DNA of 12,600 bases from Bacillota bacterium (GTDB taxonomy: Bacteria > Bacillota > Clostridia > Acetivibrionales > DTU013), in assembly GCA_023435805.1 (NCBI GenBank), contig JAEZMC010000049.1, forward strand, positions 1 through 12,600, read 5' to 3'. A program made the position numbers and the translations under genes. The notes beneath the pieces were generated by a model. The model had not been told where the DNA came from. It made no database searches and saw only the letters and a list, made by a program, of their open reading frames with translations. This document shows, piece after piece, positions 1 to 6,569 of the stretch (position 1 is the first letter of the stretch; each line of letters begins with the position of its first letter).

Positions 1-1230
1 GCGGACGAAGAAAAAATCAACCGATTGAAGAAAGGGATCCTGCCTATTTTCGAGCCTCTCCTTTCAGACCTTGTCAGCAACTGCACAAAGAGTTTGAAAA
101 GGCTGCGTTTTACAGCAGACATGACAGATGCCGTATCCCATTCGGACATCCTGTTCATCACAGTCAATACCCCGGCGCTTGAAGACGGCACCTGTGACCT
201 GCGGCATGTGTTGGAGGTTGCAAGAGATATCGCCCGGCATATGGAAAGCTACAAGGTAGTTGTGAACAAGAGCACCGTTCCGGTCGGCACAGGCCGGCTG
301 GTGAGAAGCGAGATGGAAAAGGTGCTAGAGGAGGAAAACAGGCAGCTGGCATTCGATATCGTGTCCAATCCGGAATTTTTAAAGGAAGGCTCGGCTGTTT
401 ATGATTTCATCAACCCGGAAAGGATCGTCATCGGAGCGGACAGCGAGCATGCCGTCGATATTATAAAGGAGGTATATGCCGAGCAGGTCCAGTTTAATGT
501 CCCGGTTCTTGTTACAGATCTGGAAACTGCAGAAATGATCAAATATGCGTCCAATTCGTTTCTAGCAGTAAAAATCAGCTTTATGAACGAAATGGCCAAC
601 CTGTGCGAGCTTTGTCAGGCTGATGTAACGGCTGTGGCGAAGGGAATGGGATTGGACAGCAGGATTGGCCGCCAGTTTTTGAATCCCGGCCCGGGCTACG
701 GGGGGAGCTGTTTCCCCAAGGATGTCAGTGCGCTGGCCGGCATCGGCAGGAAGTGCGGTTACCTGTTCCGTATCCTGGGCAGTGTGCTTGAGGTGAACCG
801 GCTTCAGAGAGAACGGATGGTGCGGAAAATAGAAGCTGCGCTGGGCGGTTTGGAGCATCGTACGGTCACAATATTGGGGCTCTCATTCAAGCCGGAGACC
901 GACGATATCCGTGAATCTCCCTCGCTGTCCATCATATCGGCTCTGCTGGACAAAAAGGCGATTGTAAAGGTGTATGACCCCAGGGCAATACAGAATGTAA
1001 AAAAAGAACACCCGGAGCTGAATGTGAAGTATTGCAGGAATGTATACTCTGCCTGCAGCAAAAGCGACTGCATCGTACTGGCAACCGGCTGGAAGGAATT
1101 TGCGCAGCTGGATTTTGCCAGGCTGAAATCCATTGTGCATCAACCCATATTTCTGGATTTAAGAAACGTGTATGAACCGGATTATGTAAAAAGCTACGGA
1201 TTCATCTATGAGGGGGTAGGCAGAAAGTGA
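1..1230 (+). CDS. ugd: UDP-glucose 6-dehydrogenase, 5'-truncated by window edge
   Basis: Cytoplasmic NAD-dependent enzyme that oxidises UDP-glucose to UDP-glucuronate in two steps, for capsule or other surface polysaccharide. The reading frame is open from base 1, so the gene begins upstream; 409 residues are visible. The family usually has about 440-450 residues, so roughly the first 35, including the N-terminal NAD-binding GxGYVG motif, are outside. An in-frame TTG at 25 is not the start, because the residues before it (ADEEKINRL) already fit the family. Visible motifs are VNTP, STVPVGT, NPEFLKEGSAVYDF and GPGYGGSCFPKD. The catalytic Cys codon is at 709-711; the Lys (541-543) and Asn (553-555) of MIKYASN match the conserved active-site Lys and Asn. 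The C-terminal UDP-binding domain has GLSFKPETDDIRESPS. The TGA stop overlaps the GTG start of the epimerase gene, so the two are probably translationally coupled. Confidence 0.95.
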   Translation, partial: ADEEKINRLKKGILPIFEPLLSDLVSNCTKSLKRLRFTADMTDAVSHSDILFITVNTPALEDGTCDLRHVLEVARDIARHMESYKVVVNKSTVPVGTGRLVRSEMEKVLEEENRQLAFDIVSNPEFLKEGSAVYDFINPERIVIGADSEHAVDIIKEVYAEQVQFNVPVLVTDLETAEMIKYASNSFLAVKISFMNEMANLCELCQADVTAVAKGMGLDSRIGRQFLNPGPGYGGSCFPKDVSALAGIGRKCGYLFRILGSVLEVNRLQRERMVRKIEAALGGLEHRTVTILGLSFKPETDDIRESPSLSIISALLDKKAIVKVYDPRAIQNVKKEHPELNVKYCRNVYSACSKSDCIVLATGWKEFAQLDFARLKSIVHQPIFLDLRNVYEPDYVKSYGFIYEGVGRK

Positions 1231-2192
1231 ATACCATACTGGTAACCGGAGGAGCGGGTTTTATCGGCTCCCATCTATGCGAAAAACTGCTGTTGAGAGG
1301 ATTTCATGTTCTATGCCTGGATAATTTCAACGACAGCTACGAACCTGCCGTTAAAAGGGACAATTTGCTGAGGGCGCTGCGGCATTCACACTTCAGGCTG
1401 GTTGAAGGCGACATCACGGATACCGCCCTTGTGGACAGCATTGCCGGACAGCCGGATATCGCTGCGGTGGTGCATCTGGCGGCGCTTGCGGGTGTAAGAA
1501 GCTCCATCCGGCTTCCGCTGGAATATATTGATGTGGATATCAAGGGTACGGCCGTACTGCTGGAAGCCTGTAAAAAGTACGGTATTAAAAGGTTTGTCTT
1601 TGCTTCCTCGTCATCCGTATATGGCAGCAGTACGCCTCCCTTCAGAGAAAATGACCCCCTGGCCGTTCAAACCTCCCCCTACGCTGCCGCCAAACTGTCC
1701 GGCGAGCTGTTTTGCAGGACTTACAGCCACCTCTACGGTATCCGGACTGCCTGTCTGAGATTTTTTACCGTCTACGGGCCCAGGCAGCGGCCCGACATGG
1801 CTGTGCACCTGTTTACAAAAGCGGTCGATGAAAGACATGAGCTGCGCATTTTCGGCAGCGGTGACAGCTCAAGGGATTACACCTACATTGATGACATTAC
1901 GGACGGAATCGTGGCTGCGCTGGATTTGCAGAGCGATTTTGAAATATTCAACCTTGGAAGCGGCAATGCCGTCCATATCAAGGCATTGGTCGAAACAATC
2001 GAAAACAGGCTGGGCAAGCGGGCGAACATACAGTATTTACCCGAACAGCCGGGCGATGCGCCCGCGACCTGCGCCGATATTTCCAAAGCTGCCGCTCTGC
2101 TCGGTTACCGGCCGAAGGTGGGGCTGGAGGAAGGAATAGACAGGTTCGTCGACTGGTATAAACGTTCCCGTAAAACGGCTGTTGATGCATAG
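1227..2192 (+). CDS. NAD-dependent nucleotide-sugar epimerase, probably UDP-glucuronate 4-epimerase
   Basis: A 321-residue extended short-chain dehydrogenase/reductase. Residues 8-14 (GGAGFIG) form the NAD-binding glycine motif. The catalytic triad is visible as the serine cluster before VYG (about 127-130), Tyr152 and Lys156 in SPYAAAK. The FFTVYGPRQRPDMA segment and the DNFNDSYEPAVKRDNL segment near the N terminus are typical of UDP-glucuronate 4-epimerases; this subfamily is an inference from resemblance, and UDP-glucose or UDP-N-acetylglucosamine 4-epimerase remains possible. The GTG start lies 3 nt before the end of the upstream dehydrogenase stop (GTGA overlap), with a GAGGGGG ribosome-binding site about 8 nt upstream. 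Context supports the call: the upstream enzyme makes UDP-glucuronate and this one would convert it to UDP-galacturonate. No signal peptide; cytoplasmic. Confidence 0.88.
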   Translation: MNTILVTGGAGFIGSHLCEKLLLRGFHVLCLDNFNDSYEPAVKRDNLLRALRHSHFRLVEGDITDTALVDSIAGQPDIAAVVHLAALAGVRSSIRLPLEYIDVDIKGTAVLLEACKKYGIKRFVFASSSSVYGSSTPPFRENDPLAVQTSPYAAAKLSGELFCRTYSHLYGIRTACLRFFTVYGPRQRPDMAVHLFTKAVDERHELRIFGSGDSSRDYTYIDDITDGIVAALDLQSDFEIFNLGSGNAVHIKALVETIENRLGKRANIQYLPEQPGDAPATCADISKAAALLGYRPKVGLEEGIDRFVDWYKRSRKTAVDA

Positions 2193-2212
2193 GAGGCTAA
2201 ACCGCATAGATG

Positions 2213-2247
2213 AAGACCCACCCCGGTTCATTTCCGGAGAGGGTCTT
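2213..2247. terminator. Hairpin after the epimerase gene
   Basis: A perfect 7-bp outer stem AAGACCC (2213-2219) / GGGTCTT (2241-2247) encloses a second stem CCGG (2223-2226) / CCGG (2234-2237). It begins 20 nt after the epimerase stop. A run of six T (2261-2266) lies 13 nt further on rather than directly after the stem, so intrinsic termination is likely but not textbook. It sits between two convergent genes and may serve both. Confidence 0.5.
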
Positions 2248-2304
2248 TCGCTGCATTCCATTTTTTGTTATCGGGTGATAAGTATGGTGTTTCTCGCTAC
2301 CGGT

Positions 2305-2541
2305 TCATTTGTTCTTTTTCTTTAAAGCATTATTTAGAGCATATTCGAAGCCATCCCACTCCCCGGCGGCGATATCGACTGAAACGGGCTTTTCTGCCGG
2401 AGCTGTTACCGGTACAGGTATATATGCTGCTTTATGCTTATTCGACACATGGTGACCGGCTGCCGGCGCAATGCTGTCCTGATACTTTGCCAGACACCTT
2501 GCCGCCATGCTTTCATCCCACTTGATTACTGATGTTCTCAT
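2305..2541 (-). CDS. Small hypothetical protein (78 residues)
   Basis: The ORF starts at an ATG (2541 on the - strand) with MRTSVIKWDESMAARC and ends with the basic tail NNALKKKNK. I do not recognise a family. Codon choice looks like that of neighbouring real genes (mixed third positions, common codons, few rare ones), and the product alternates charged and hydrophobic residues without long odd runs, which is why I prefer it to the opposite-strand ORF. The middle (about 40-60) is rich in Pro, Val, Ala and Lys and may be disordered. There is no signal peptide or membrane segment. The ribosome-binding site is weak (GGGATG about 9 nt before the ATG). A TTG 18 nt further upstream (2559) is an alternative start with no better site. 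The gene is alone, convergent with the epimerase gene, downstream of cysS and on the same strand as it. Confidence 0.45.
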   Translation of the reverse strand: MRTSVIKWDESMAARCLAKYQDSIAPAAGHHVSNKHKAAYIPVPVTAPAEKPVSVDIAAGEWDGFEYALNNALKKKNK

Positions 2542-2700
2542 ATATACACATCCCAACAAAGTAAATTACTGTTCTACATAATCAGTATATTTAAAATGTG
2601 TATAAAAGTTGCATGATTACATAATATTCAACATACCGCAGGCCTGACCGTTCTTCCCGCTCCTGCCTGCCGGCGCTTCCATGCCAGCCTGCACGGTGCG
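2542..2700. other. Intergenic region between small ORF and cysS end
   Basis: The part next to the small ORF (2560-2636) is AT-rich and would hold its promoter, but I see no convincing -35/-10 pair. It contains an imperfect inverted repeat with GTTG and CAAC ends (2609-2633). The part next to the cysS stop is GC-rich, with the 8-bp palindrome CAGGCCTG (2639-2646) and scattered GCAGG/CCTGC repeats. No stem followed by a T run is visible on the - strand, so I cannot mark a terminator for cysS. Confidence 0.4.
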
Positions 2701-4104
2701 TTACGGCTTTTTGAATGACCATTTTACGCCCTGCGGCGTATCCTCCAGCTGTATCCCCATATCATTGAGCCTGGCCCGTATCTCGTCCGCCAGCTTCCAG
2801 TTCTTCTCTTTCCTGGCTTGCTGCCTCTGGTTGACAAGTTCCTCTATTTCAGGATCCAGGGCCGGCGCATCGGCTGCCTTCTTCTCCTTCACATCTGCAA
2901 AATCCAGTCCGAATATTTCATCCATTTTCAGCAGCAGGTCGTACAAAGCCCTGGCTTTTGTGCCGTATCTGGCCACATTCCAGGCCACGCCGAGAGCCCT
3001 GGGTATATTCAGGTCGTCGTTAATGGCTTCATCAAAATCTTTTTTGAAGGCTGCGATCAAGCCTTTATCCACCTGCACCTGCTCCGAAGCGTTTTTATGT
3101 GCCAGGACGCCCTCCAGCAGCCTGTCAAGCGACACCTGGGCAGCTTTGATCCCATCCCATGTGAAGTTGAGCTTGCTCCGGTAATTCGCGTTCAGGCACA
3201 TGTAGCGGTAGGCCAGCGGGCTCAGGCCCTGCTTTTTCAAGTCTGTTACGGTATATGTGTTTCCAAGGCTCTTGGACATTTTACCATTGTCCACAAGCAA
3301 AAATTCGCCGTGGAGCCAGAAGCGGACTGCAGGCTTGCCCAGAAGCGCCTCGCTCTGTGCAATTTCGTTCTCGTGGTGTACCGGTATGTGGTCCACACCG
3401 CCGGTATGTATGTCAAATACATCACCCAGATACTTCCTGCTCATGGCGGAGCATTCGATGTGCCAGCCGGGATATCCCATCCCCCACGGGCTCGGCCACT
3501 GCATGATATGCTCCCTGGGTGCCTTTTTCCAGAGCGCGAAGTCGGCCGGATGCCTCTTTTCTTCATTGATATCCACCCGGGCGCCGGCTATCTGCCCTTC
3601 CAGGTCCAGTCCCGAAAGCTTGCCGTACCCCTTGAATTTCATAATATCAAAATAAATGCCGTCGCTGGTTTCATACGCATATCCCCTGGCAACCAATTCC
3701 TCAACAAATTCAAGCATTTCGTTGATGTGCTCCGTTGCCTTTGGTACATGCTCGGGCTTGCCGATATTGAGCTCGGCTATATCGTTCATAAATACGCCGG
3801 TATAATATTCCGCTATCTCCCAGGGCGATTTTTGCGTCTCCCTGGCGGTCTTCATCATTTTGTCCTCACCCTCGTCCGCATCGGCAACCAGATGGCCAAC
3901 ATCCGTAATATTCATGACGTGGTTCAGTCTGTAGCCGTTGTATCGGAGTACGCGCCTTAGCATATCCATAAACACATAGGTCCTCAGATTACCTATGTGC
4001 GCATACTGATATACCGTGGGGCCGCAGGAATAAATACTCACCGTGCCGTCATCCAGCGGCTGGAATTCTTCTTTTTGTCTTGTCAGTGTGTTGTAGAGCT
4101 TCAT
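2701..4104 (-). CDS. cysS: Cysteine--tRNA ligase
   Basis: A 467-residue class I aminoacyl-tRNA synthetase that charges tRNA-Cys with cysteine in the cytoplasm. The length is normal for bacterial CysRS. The two class I signatures are visible: HIGN at residues 36-39 and KMSKS at 275-279. The four zinc ligands that select cysteine are present: Cys27 (SCGPTVY), Cys218 (WHIECSAMS), His243 and Glu247 (HHENEIAQ). The C-terminal half is the helical anticodon-binding region, ending with the WKLADEIRARLNDMGIQLEDTPQG segment typical of the family. The ATG start has a GGAGG site 8 nt upstream. cysE ends 24 nt before this start on the same strand, so the two genes are almost certainly one transcript, the usual Firmicute arrangement. 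Confidence 0.98.
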   Translation of the reverse strand: MKLYNTLTRQKEEFQPLDDGTVSIYSCGPTVYQYAHIGNLRTYVFMDMLRRVLRYNGYRLNHVMNITDVGHLVADADEGEDKMMKTARETQKSPWEIAEYYTGVFMNDIAELNIGKPEHVPKATEHINEMLEFVEELVARGYAYETSDGIYFDIMKFKGYGKLSGLDLEGQIAGARVDINEEKRHPADFALWKKAPREHIMQWPSPWGMGYPGWHIECSAMSRKYLGDVFDIHTGGVDHIPVHHENEIAQSEALLGKPAVRFWLHGEFLLVDNGKMSKSLGNTYTVTDLKKQGLSPLAYRYMCLNANYRSKLNFTWDGIKAAQVSLDRLLEGVLAHKNASEQVQVDKGLIAAFKKDFDEAINDDLNIPRALGVAWNVARYGTKARALYDLLLKMDEIFGLDFADVKEKKAADAPALDPEIEELVNQRQQARKEKNWKLADEIRARLNDMGIQLEDTPQGVKWSFKKP

Positions 4105-4128
4105 TGTCTCATCCTCCGATCTGTCCTG

Positions 4129-4809
4129 TCATTGCCGGTTTCTGTTGCATTTGTTCAATTCCTCTGCCCCAACAGGTTCAGCCTTGATTAAAGCTTCCAG
4201 GTGCTCAATACGCACCTGCAGCCTGCATAATTCCTGTGAGACCGGGTCGGCAATATGTATCTGGTCCAGTTCAATGGAGGGTGCCAGCTTCCTCCCCGCT
4301 CTTTTAACCGCTCTTGCCTTGGAACCCGTAACCGTTGTACCGGGCTCGACTCCGTCCAGCACGACGGAACCCGCTCCGATCATTACATTGTCCCCTATCT
4401 CGATGGGGCCCAGCAGCTGGGCACCCGCTCCAATCAGCACATTGCTGCCCACTGTGGGATGCCTTTTCCCCTTGTCCTTACCGGTACCACCCAATGTGAC
4501 GTCATGGTAGATTGTACAATTATCCCCTATCACAGCAGTTTCTCCAATCACGATACCCATCCCGTGATCCATGAACAGGCCCTTCCCGATGACTGCTCCG
4601 GGATGGATCTCAATACCGGTAAAAAACCTGGAAAACTGCGACACAGCCCGTGCTACGAAAAACATCCTTTTTTTGAAGAACCAATGGGCAATTCGGTGGT
4701 AAAACAGCGCATGAAAACCAGGGTAAAGTAAAATAACCTCCAGCACGCTCTTTGCAGCCGGATCCCTTTCCGCAATCAGCCTTGCATCACGCAACAAGCC
4801 CTTCAACAT
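4129..4809 (-). CDS. cysE: Serine O-acetyltransferase
   Basis: A 226-residue enzyme transferring acetyl from acetyl-CoA to serine, giving O-acetylserine, the carbon acceptor for cysteine synthesis. It is of the short type seen in Firmicutes, without the long N-terminal extension of the E. coli enzyme. Residues about 1-63 are the helical N-terminal domain. From about 66 onward runs a left-handed beta-helix of hexapeptide repeats (IHPGAVIG, IVIGETAVIGDN, VLIGAGAQLLG, VMIGAGSVVL). The catalytic His pair is visible as His82 (MDHG) and His117 (KRHPTVG), with the GGTGK loop between them. The tail contains the conserved ADPV and a short charged helix. The ATG start is preceded by GAGGCGG. It is first in the operon with cysS and divergent from the membrane-protein gene at 5034. 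Feedback inhibition by cysteine is known for the family but cannot be read here. Confidence 0.96.
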   Translation of the reverse strand: MLKGLLRDARLIAERDPAAKSVLEVILLYPGFHALFYHRIAHWFFKKRMFFVARAVSQFSRFFTGIEIHPGAVIGKGLFMDHGMGIVIGETAVIGDNCTIYHDVTLGGTGKDKGKRHPTVGSNVLIGAGAQLLGPIEIGDNVMIGAGSVVLDGVEPGTTVTGSKARAVKRAGRKLAPSIELDQIHIADPVSQELCRLQVRIEHLEALIKAEPVGAEELNKCNRNRQ

Positions 4810-5033
4810 ATGACCGCCTCATTCCAAACCATTCTTATTATTGAAGCCTTAAAATCAATTTTATACATTTACCGCACGAAATATTTGATATTGTCTTTAG
4901 AACTGAATTTTATCAAATATTAGCTAATAAGTAAACAAATAAGGCCAATGTGTTTGAATAATCCGGCAAAAGGAAATAAATAATAGTATTGACGGCAATT
5001 TTTATTGATGTCCTTTGAAAGGAAGTGATTAGT
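4810..5033. other. Divergent intergenic region cysE / membrane protein
   Basis: 224 bp, strongly AT-rich compared with the genes around it. Besides the inverted repeat described separately, it must hold the promoters of two divergent genes. For the + strand gene, TTGAAT (4954-4959) with TAAATA (4977-4982) at 17-nt spacing is a weak possibility, and TTGACG (4989-4994) has no good -10 box behind it. No T-box element is seen on the - strand before cysE: the leader is short and lacks a TGGTACCGCG-like core. No small ORF in it looks real. Confidence 0.4.
4880..4921. promoter_or_regulatory. Perfect inverted repeat upstream of cysE, candidate operator
   Basis: AATATTTGATA (4880-4890) and its exact reverse complement TATCAAATATT (4911-4921) are separated by 20 nt. 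The arm centres are 31 bp apart, about three helical turns, so both would lie on the same DNA face, as expected for paired protein-binding sites. They lie 71-112 bp upstream of the cysE start. On the - strand a TATAAA at about 4860-4865 could be the cysE -10 box, which would put the nearer arm around or just upstream of the -35 region. The binding protein is unknown. A cysteine or sulfur regulator is only a guess from the neighbouring gene. Confidence 0.4.
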
Positions 5034-5396
5034 GTGGCTGAAAATGTTGAAAAAACACAGCGTTTCAGTATTGGACAATTTATTATCAGGCTGCTCGTTG
5101 GAGCAGTAGTATTGGCGGTAACCGCATTTTTAACACCCGGTTTTTCCATATCCAGCATATGGTCCCTGCTTATTGCTGCCGCTGTAATAGCTCTTTTGGA
5201 TTATCTTGCACAAAGGATACTCGGAGTGGATGCTACCCCGTTCGGCAGGGGTTTGACAGGCTTTATCGTTGCTGCAGTCATTATTTACGTAGTCAAGTTT
5301 ATCGTCCCGGGTTATAACGTTTCTTTGCTCGGCGCGATACTCGGCGCTGTCGTATACGGAATCATCAACCTGATTATTCCGGGCAAAACCATGTAG
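5034..5396 (+). CDS. Four-helix membrane protein, PF04020 'phage holin family' type
   Basis: A 120-residue integral membrane protein. Four hydrophobic segments lie at about 14-34, 42-63, 72-92 and 96-116, with a short charged N terminus (AENVEKTQR). The pattern matches the small four-TM proteins annotated 'phage holin family protein' (Pfam PF04020). That name is historical: the gene is not in a phage context and its function is not known. The protein looks like a duplicated two-helix unit; LTPGFSISSIWSLL after helix 1 is matched by IVPGYNVSLLGAIL after helix 3. I chose the GTG at 5034 because AAAGGAAG lies about 7-8 nt upstream; an in-frame GTG at 5025 sits almost on top of that site. It is a single gene, divergent from cysE and followed by hairpins. 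Confidence 0.8.
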   Translation: MAENVEKTQRFSIGQFIIRLLVGAVVLAVTAFLTPGFSISSIWSLLIAAAVIALLDYLAQRILGVDATPFGRGLTGFIVAAVIIYVVKFIVPGYNVSLLGAILGAVVYGIINLIIPGKTM

Positions 5397-5409
5397 GAAC
5401 GGCCGCTTC

Positions 5410-5443
5410 CCGCGGTACGGGTTATCAAACCCTTCCGCTGCGG
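5410..5443. terminator. First hairpin after membrane-protein gene
   Basis: Stem GGGTT (5419-5423) / AACCC (5428-5432) with a four-base loop, extended after a small internal loop by CCGC (5410-5413) / GCGG (5440-5443). It starts 14 nt after the stop codon. No T run follows, so it may act as an RNA 3'-end structure rather than a terminator by itself. Confidence 0.35.
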
Positions 5444-5486
5444 ATAGAGTCAGCATAAACATGCAGAAAACGCCGGCCGCATGTCA

Positions 5487-5515
5487 ATAAAGGGATGGCG
5501 AAGCCATCCCTTTAT
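5487..5515. terminator. Bidirectional terminator, 13-bp perfect hairpin
   Basis: ATAAAGGGATGGC (5487-5499), loop GAA, then the exact complement GCCATCCCTTTAT (5503-5515). T residues flank the stem on both strands (TTTAT after it on +, the equivalent TTTAT on -). It lies between convergent genes, 91 nt after the + strand membrane-protein stop and 28 nt after the - strand stop at 5544. It would end transcription from both sides. Confidence 0.8.
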
Positions 5516-5543
5516 GTATTACCTCTTATACAAGGCCATCCCA

Positions 5544-6455
5544 TCATTCTTCCTTTGTTAAAGTCCTTTCATCCTCCAGAGCCCCGGGGAAATCAACTTT
5601 TTGGGGCGGGAAGAACTCATCTATGGGGAATTCAATGGTATCAAACAGTTCGCACGGTTCATTATCGGTTGCTGCAATACACTGTTTGTTGGGTACGCAG
5701 AAATCAAATGCAGGGATCAGCAGCTGTACAAACCTGGCCAGCTTGATAATTGAGAACAGTCCTATGGTCGCAACGACCTGCCTGCCTATTACAAGATGTC
5801 TTTCATCGGATGTCTCTCCGAAATCGGCTTCGTCAAAGCTGACCTCTTCAATCATCTCGCTGACAGCTTTGGGCACATGTCTGTCGCAATCGTCGTCATT
5901 GGCATTCTCAAGTACTTCAACAATCCTGGCATTAAGCGTGATGGGCTCGGCAACCTCAACCTTGGAGATCGGCAGGTTATCCTGCTGCAACGCTGAATCT
6001 GCAGGTCTGTCAAGTCCATGCTCTACAAAATGGGATTTGAATATTTTCACATTACCTTCAGACCCGAAAAGGATAACCTTTTTGTCAAACAGCACGAGAC
6101 CGGGCACGGTAATGATTCTTATACCACCATTCTGCCTGGGCACGAAGAATTCCAGCGTTACCTTAATGAAGAATTTGACGTCTACTGTGAAGAAGCCCCT
6201 CTTAAAAGGTACCGACTCCACATCGGAAAAAACCTTGATCACTTCCGCGCGTCTTGCCTTAACGTTAATTGCATGCTGTATGATCCAATGTATCCTGTCG
6301 GGATCCTTAAAAAGCACTCTGGCATCTTCAATACAGTCTTTTTCCTTGCAGGAGTCGTAAATTTTTTCAACCTGTATACAAACTGCTTCCCTGATTTTGC
6401 ACAAGTCTCTTTCGCTGATAAGGCCGGGAAGCACTTTGTCGTGATTATAGCTCAT
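5544..6455 (-). CDS. Uncharacterised clostridial protein with conserved Cys motifs (303 residues)
   Basis: Function unknown. It resembles a family of unnamed proteins that I recall from spore-forming Clostridia, recognised by a segment like CIQVEKIYDSCKEKDCIED (residues 26-44 here) and by VPFKRGFFTVDVKFF and KKVILFGSEGN further on. Cysteines are clustered at 19, 26, 36 and 41, with another three near the C terminus (DFCVPNKQC, NEPCELFD). These could bind a metal or form disulfides; no known metal motif is complete. The N-terminal half is mostly predicted beta-strands, the middle (VEVAEPITLNARIVEVL) again strand-like, followed by an acidic stretch (DDDCD, EEVSFDEADFGE). There is no signal peptide or membrane helix, so it is probably cytoplasmic. 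The ATG has a GGGGG site 9 nt upstream. It is divergent from the 510-residue gene at 6620. The N-terminal half faintly recalls SPOCS/DUF3794 spore proteins, but I would not assign that domain by eye. Confidence 0.85.
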   Translation of the reverse strand: MSYNHDKVLPGLISERDLCKIREAVCIQVEKIYDSCKEKDCIEDARVLFKDPDRIHWIIQHAINVKARRAEVIKVFSDVESVPFKRGFFTVDVKFFIKVTLEFFVPRQNGGIRIITVPGLVLFDKKVILFGSEGNVKIFKSHFVEHGLDRPADSALQQDNLPISKVEVAEPITLNARIVEVLENANDDDCDRHVPKAVSEMIEEVSFDEADFGETSDERHLVIGRQVVATIGLFSIIKLARFVQLLIPAFDFCVPNKQCIAATDNEPCELFDTIEFPIDEFFPPQKVDFPGALEDERTLTKEE

Positions 6456-6533
6456 ATCTTAATCCCCCTTCATTTTAAGCTATATAATTTGATTTCCCTC
6501 TCATTTTCATAATATGTTTCAACTAAATTTTTG

Positions 6534-6545
6534 TGATATATATCA
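6534..6545. promoter_or_regulatory. CRP/FNR-family-like palindrome
   Basis: TGATATATATCA is a perfect 12-bp palindrome. With its flanks (TTGTGATATATATCAAA, 6531-6547) it fits the FNR consensus TTGAT-N4-ATCAA with one mismatch (G for the second T), and the CRP consensus TGTGA-N6-TCACA with one mismatch in the right half. It lies about 65 bp upstream of the likely transcription start of the + strand gene, an activator-like distance. An AT-rich palindrome can arise by chance, so this is a candidate only. Confidence 0.35.
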
Positions 6546-6569
6546 AATCATTATTCTGAGGCAGCCATA

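Noticed and set aside
25..27. TTG as start of the UDP-glucose dehydrogenase
   Set aside because: Upstream codons 1-24 are in frame and family-like, and the NAD-binding N terminus would be missing; the gene is cut by the window edge.
2223..2310. 11-nt direct repeat CCGGTTCATTT at 2223-2233 and 2300-2310
   Set aside because: Only two copies, one inside a hairpin and the other at the end of the small ORF; too short to separate from chance.
2265..2525. 86-codon + strand ORF opposite the small - strand ORF
   Set aside because: Composition is odd (many Arg, Pro, Tyr, His, Leu), there is no ribosome-binding site, and it starts just after a hairpin. The opposite strand reads better.
2818..3960. 380-codon open frame on + strand opposite cysS
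   Set aside because: It lies wholly antisense to cysS, which has every expected motif. The translation has no recognisable domain, and long antisense frames are common opposite genes with this codon use.
4989..4994. TTGACG as -35 box for the membrane-protein gene
   Set aside because: No -10-like hexamer at 16-18 nt; it would also place transcription start at or beyond the ribosome-binding site.
5034..5396. Prophage remnant suggested by the 'holin' family name
   Set aside because: No lysis, tail, integrase or attachment sequences nearby; PF04020 proteins are widespread chromosomal genes.
5623..6360. 245-codon + strand frame opposite the 303-residue gene
   Set aside because: Very Ser/Thr/Leu-rich shadow frame; the - strand gene has a proper start, ribosome-binding site and family-like motifs.
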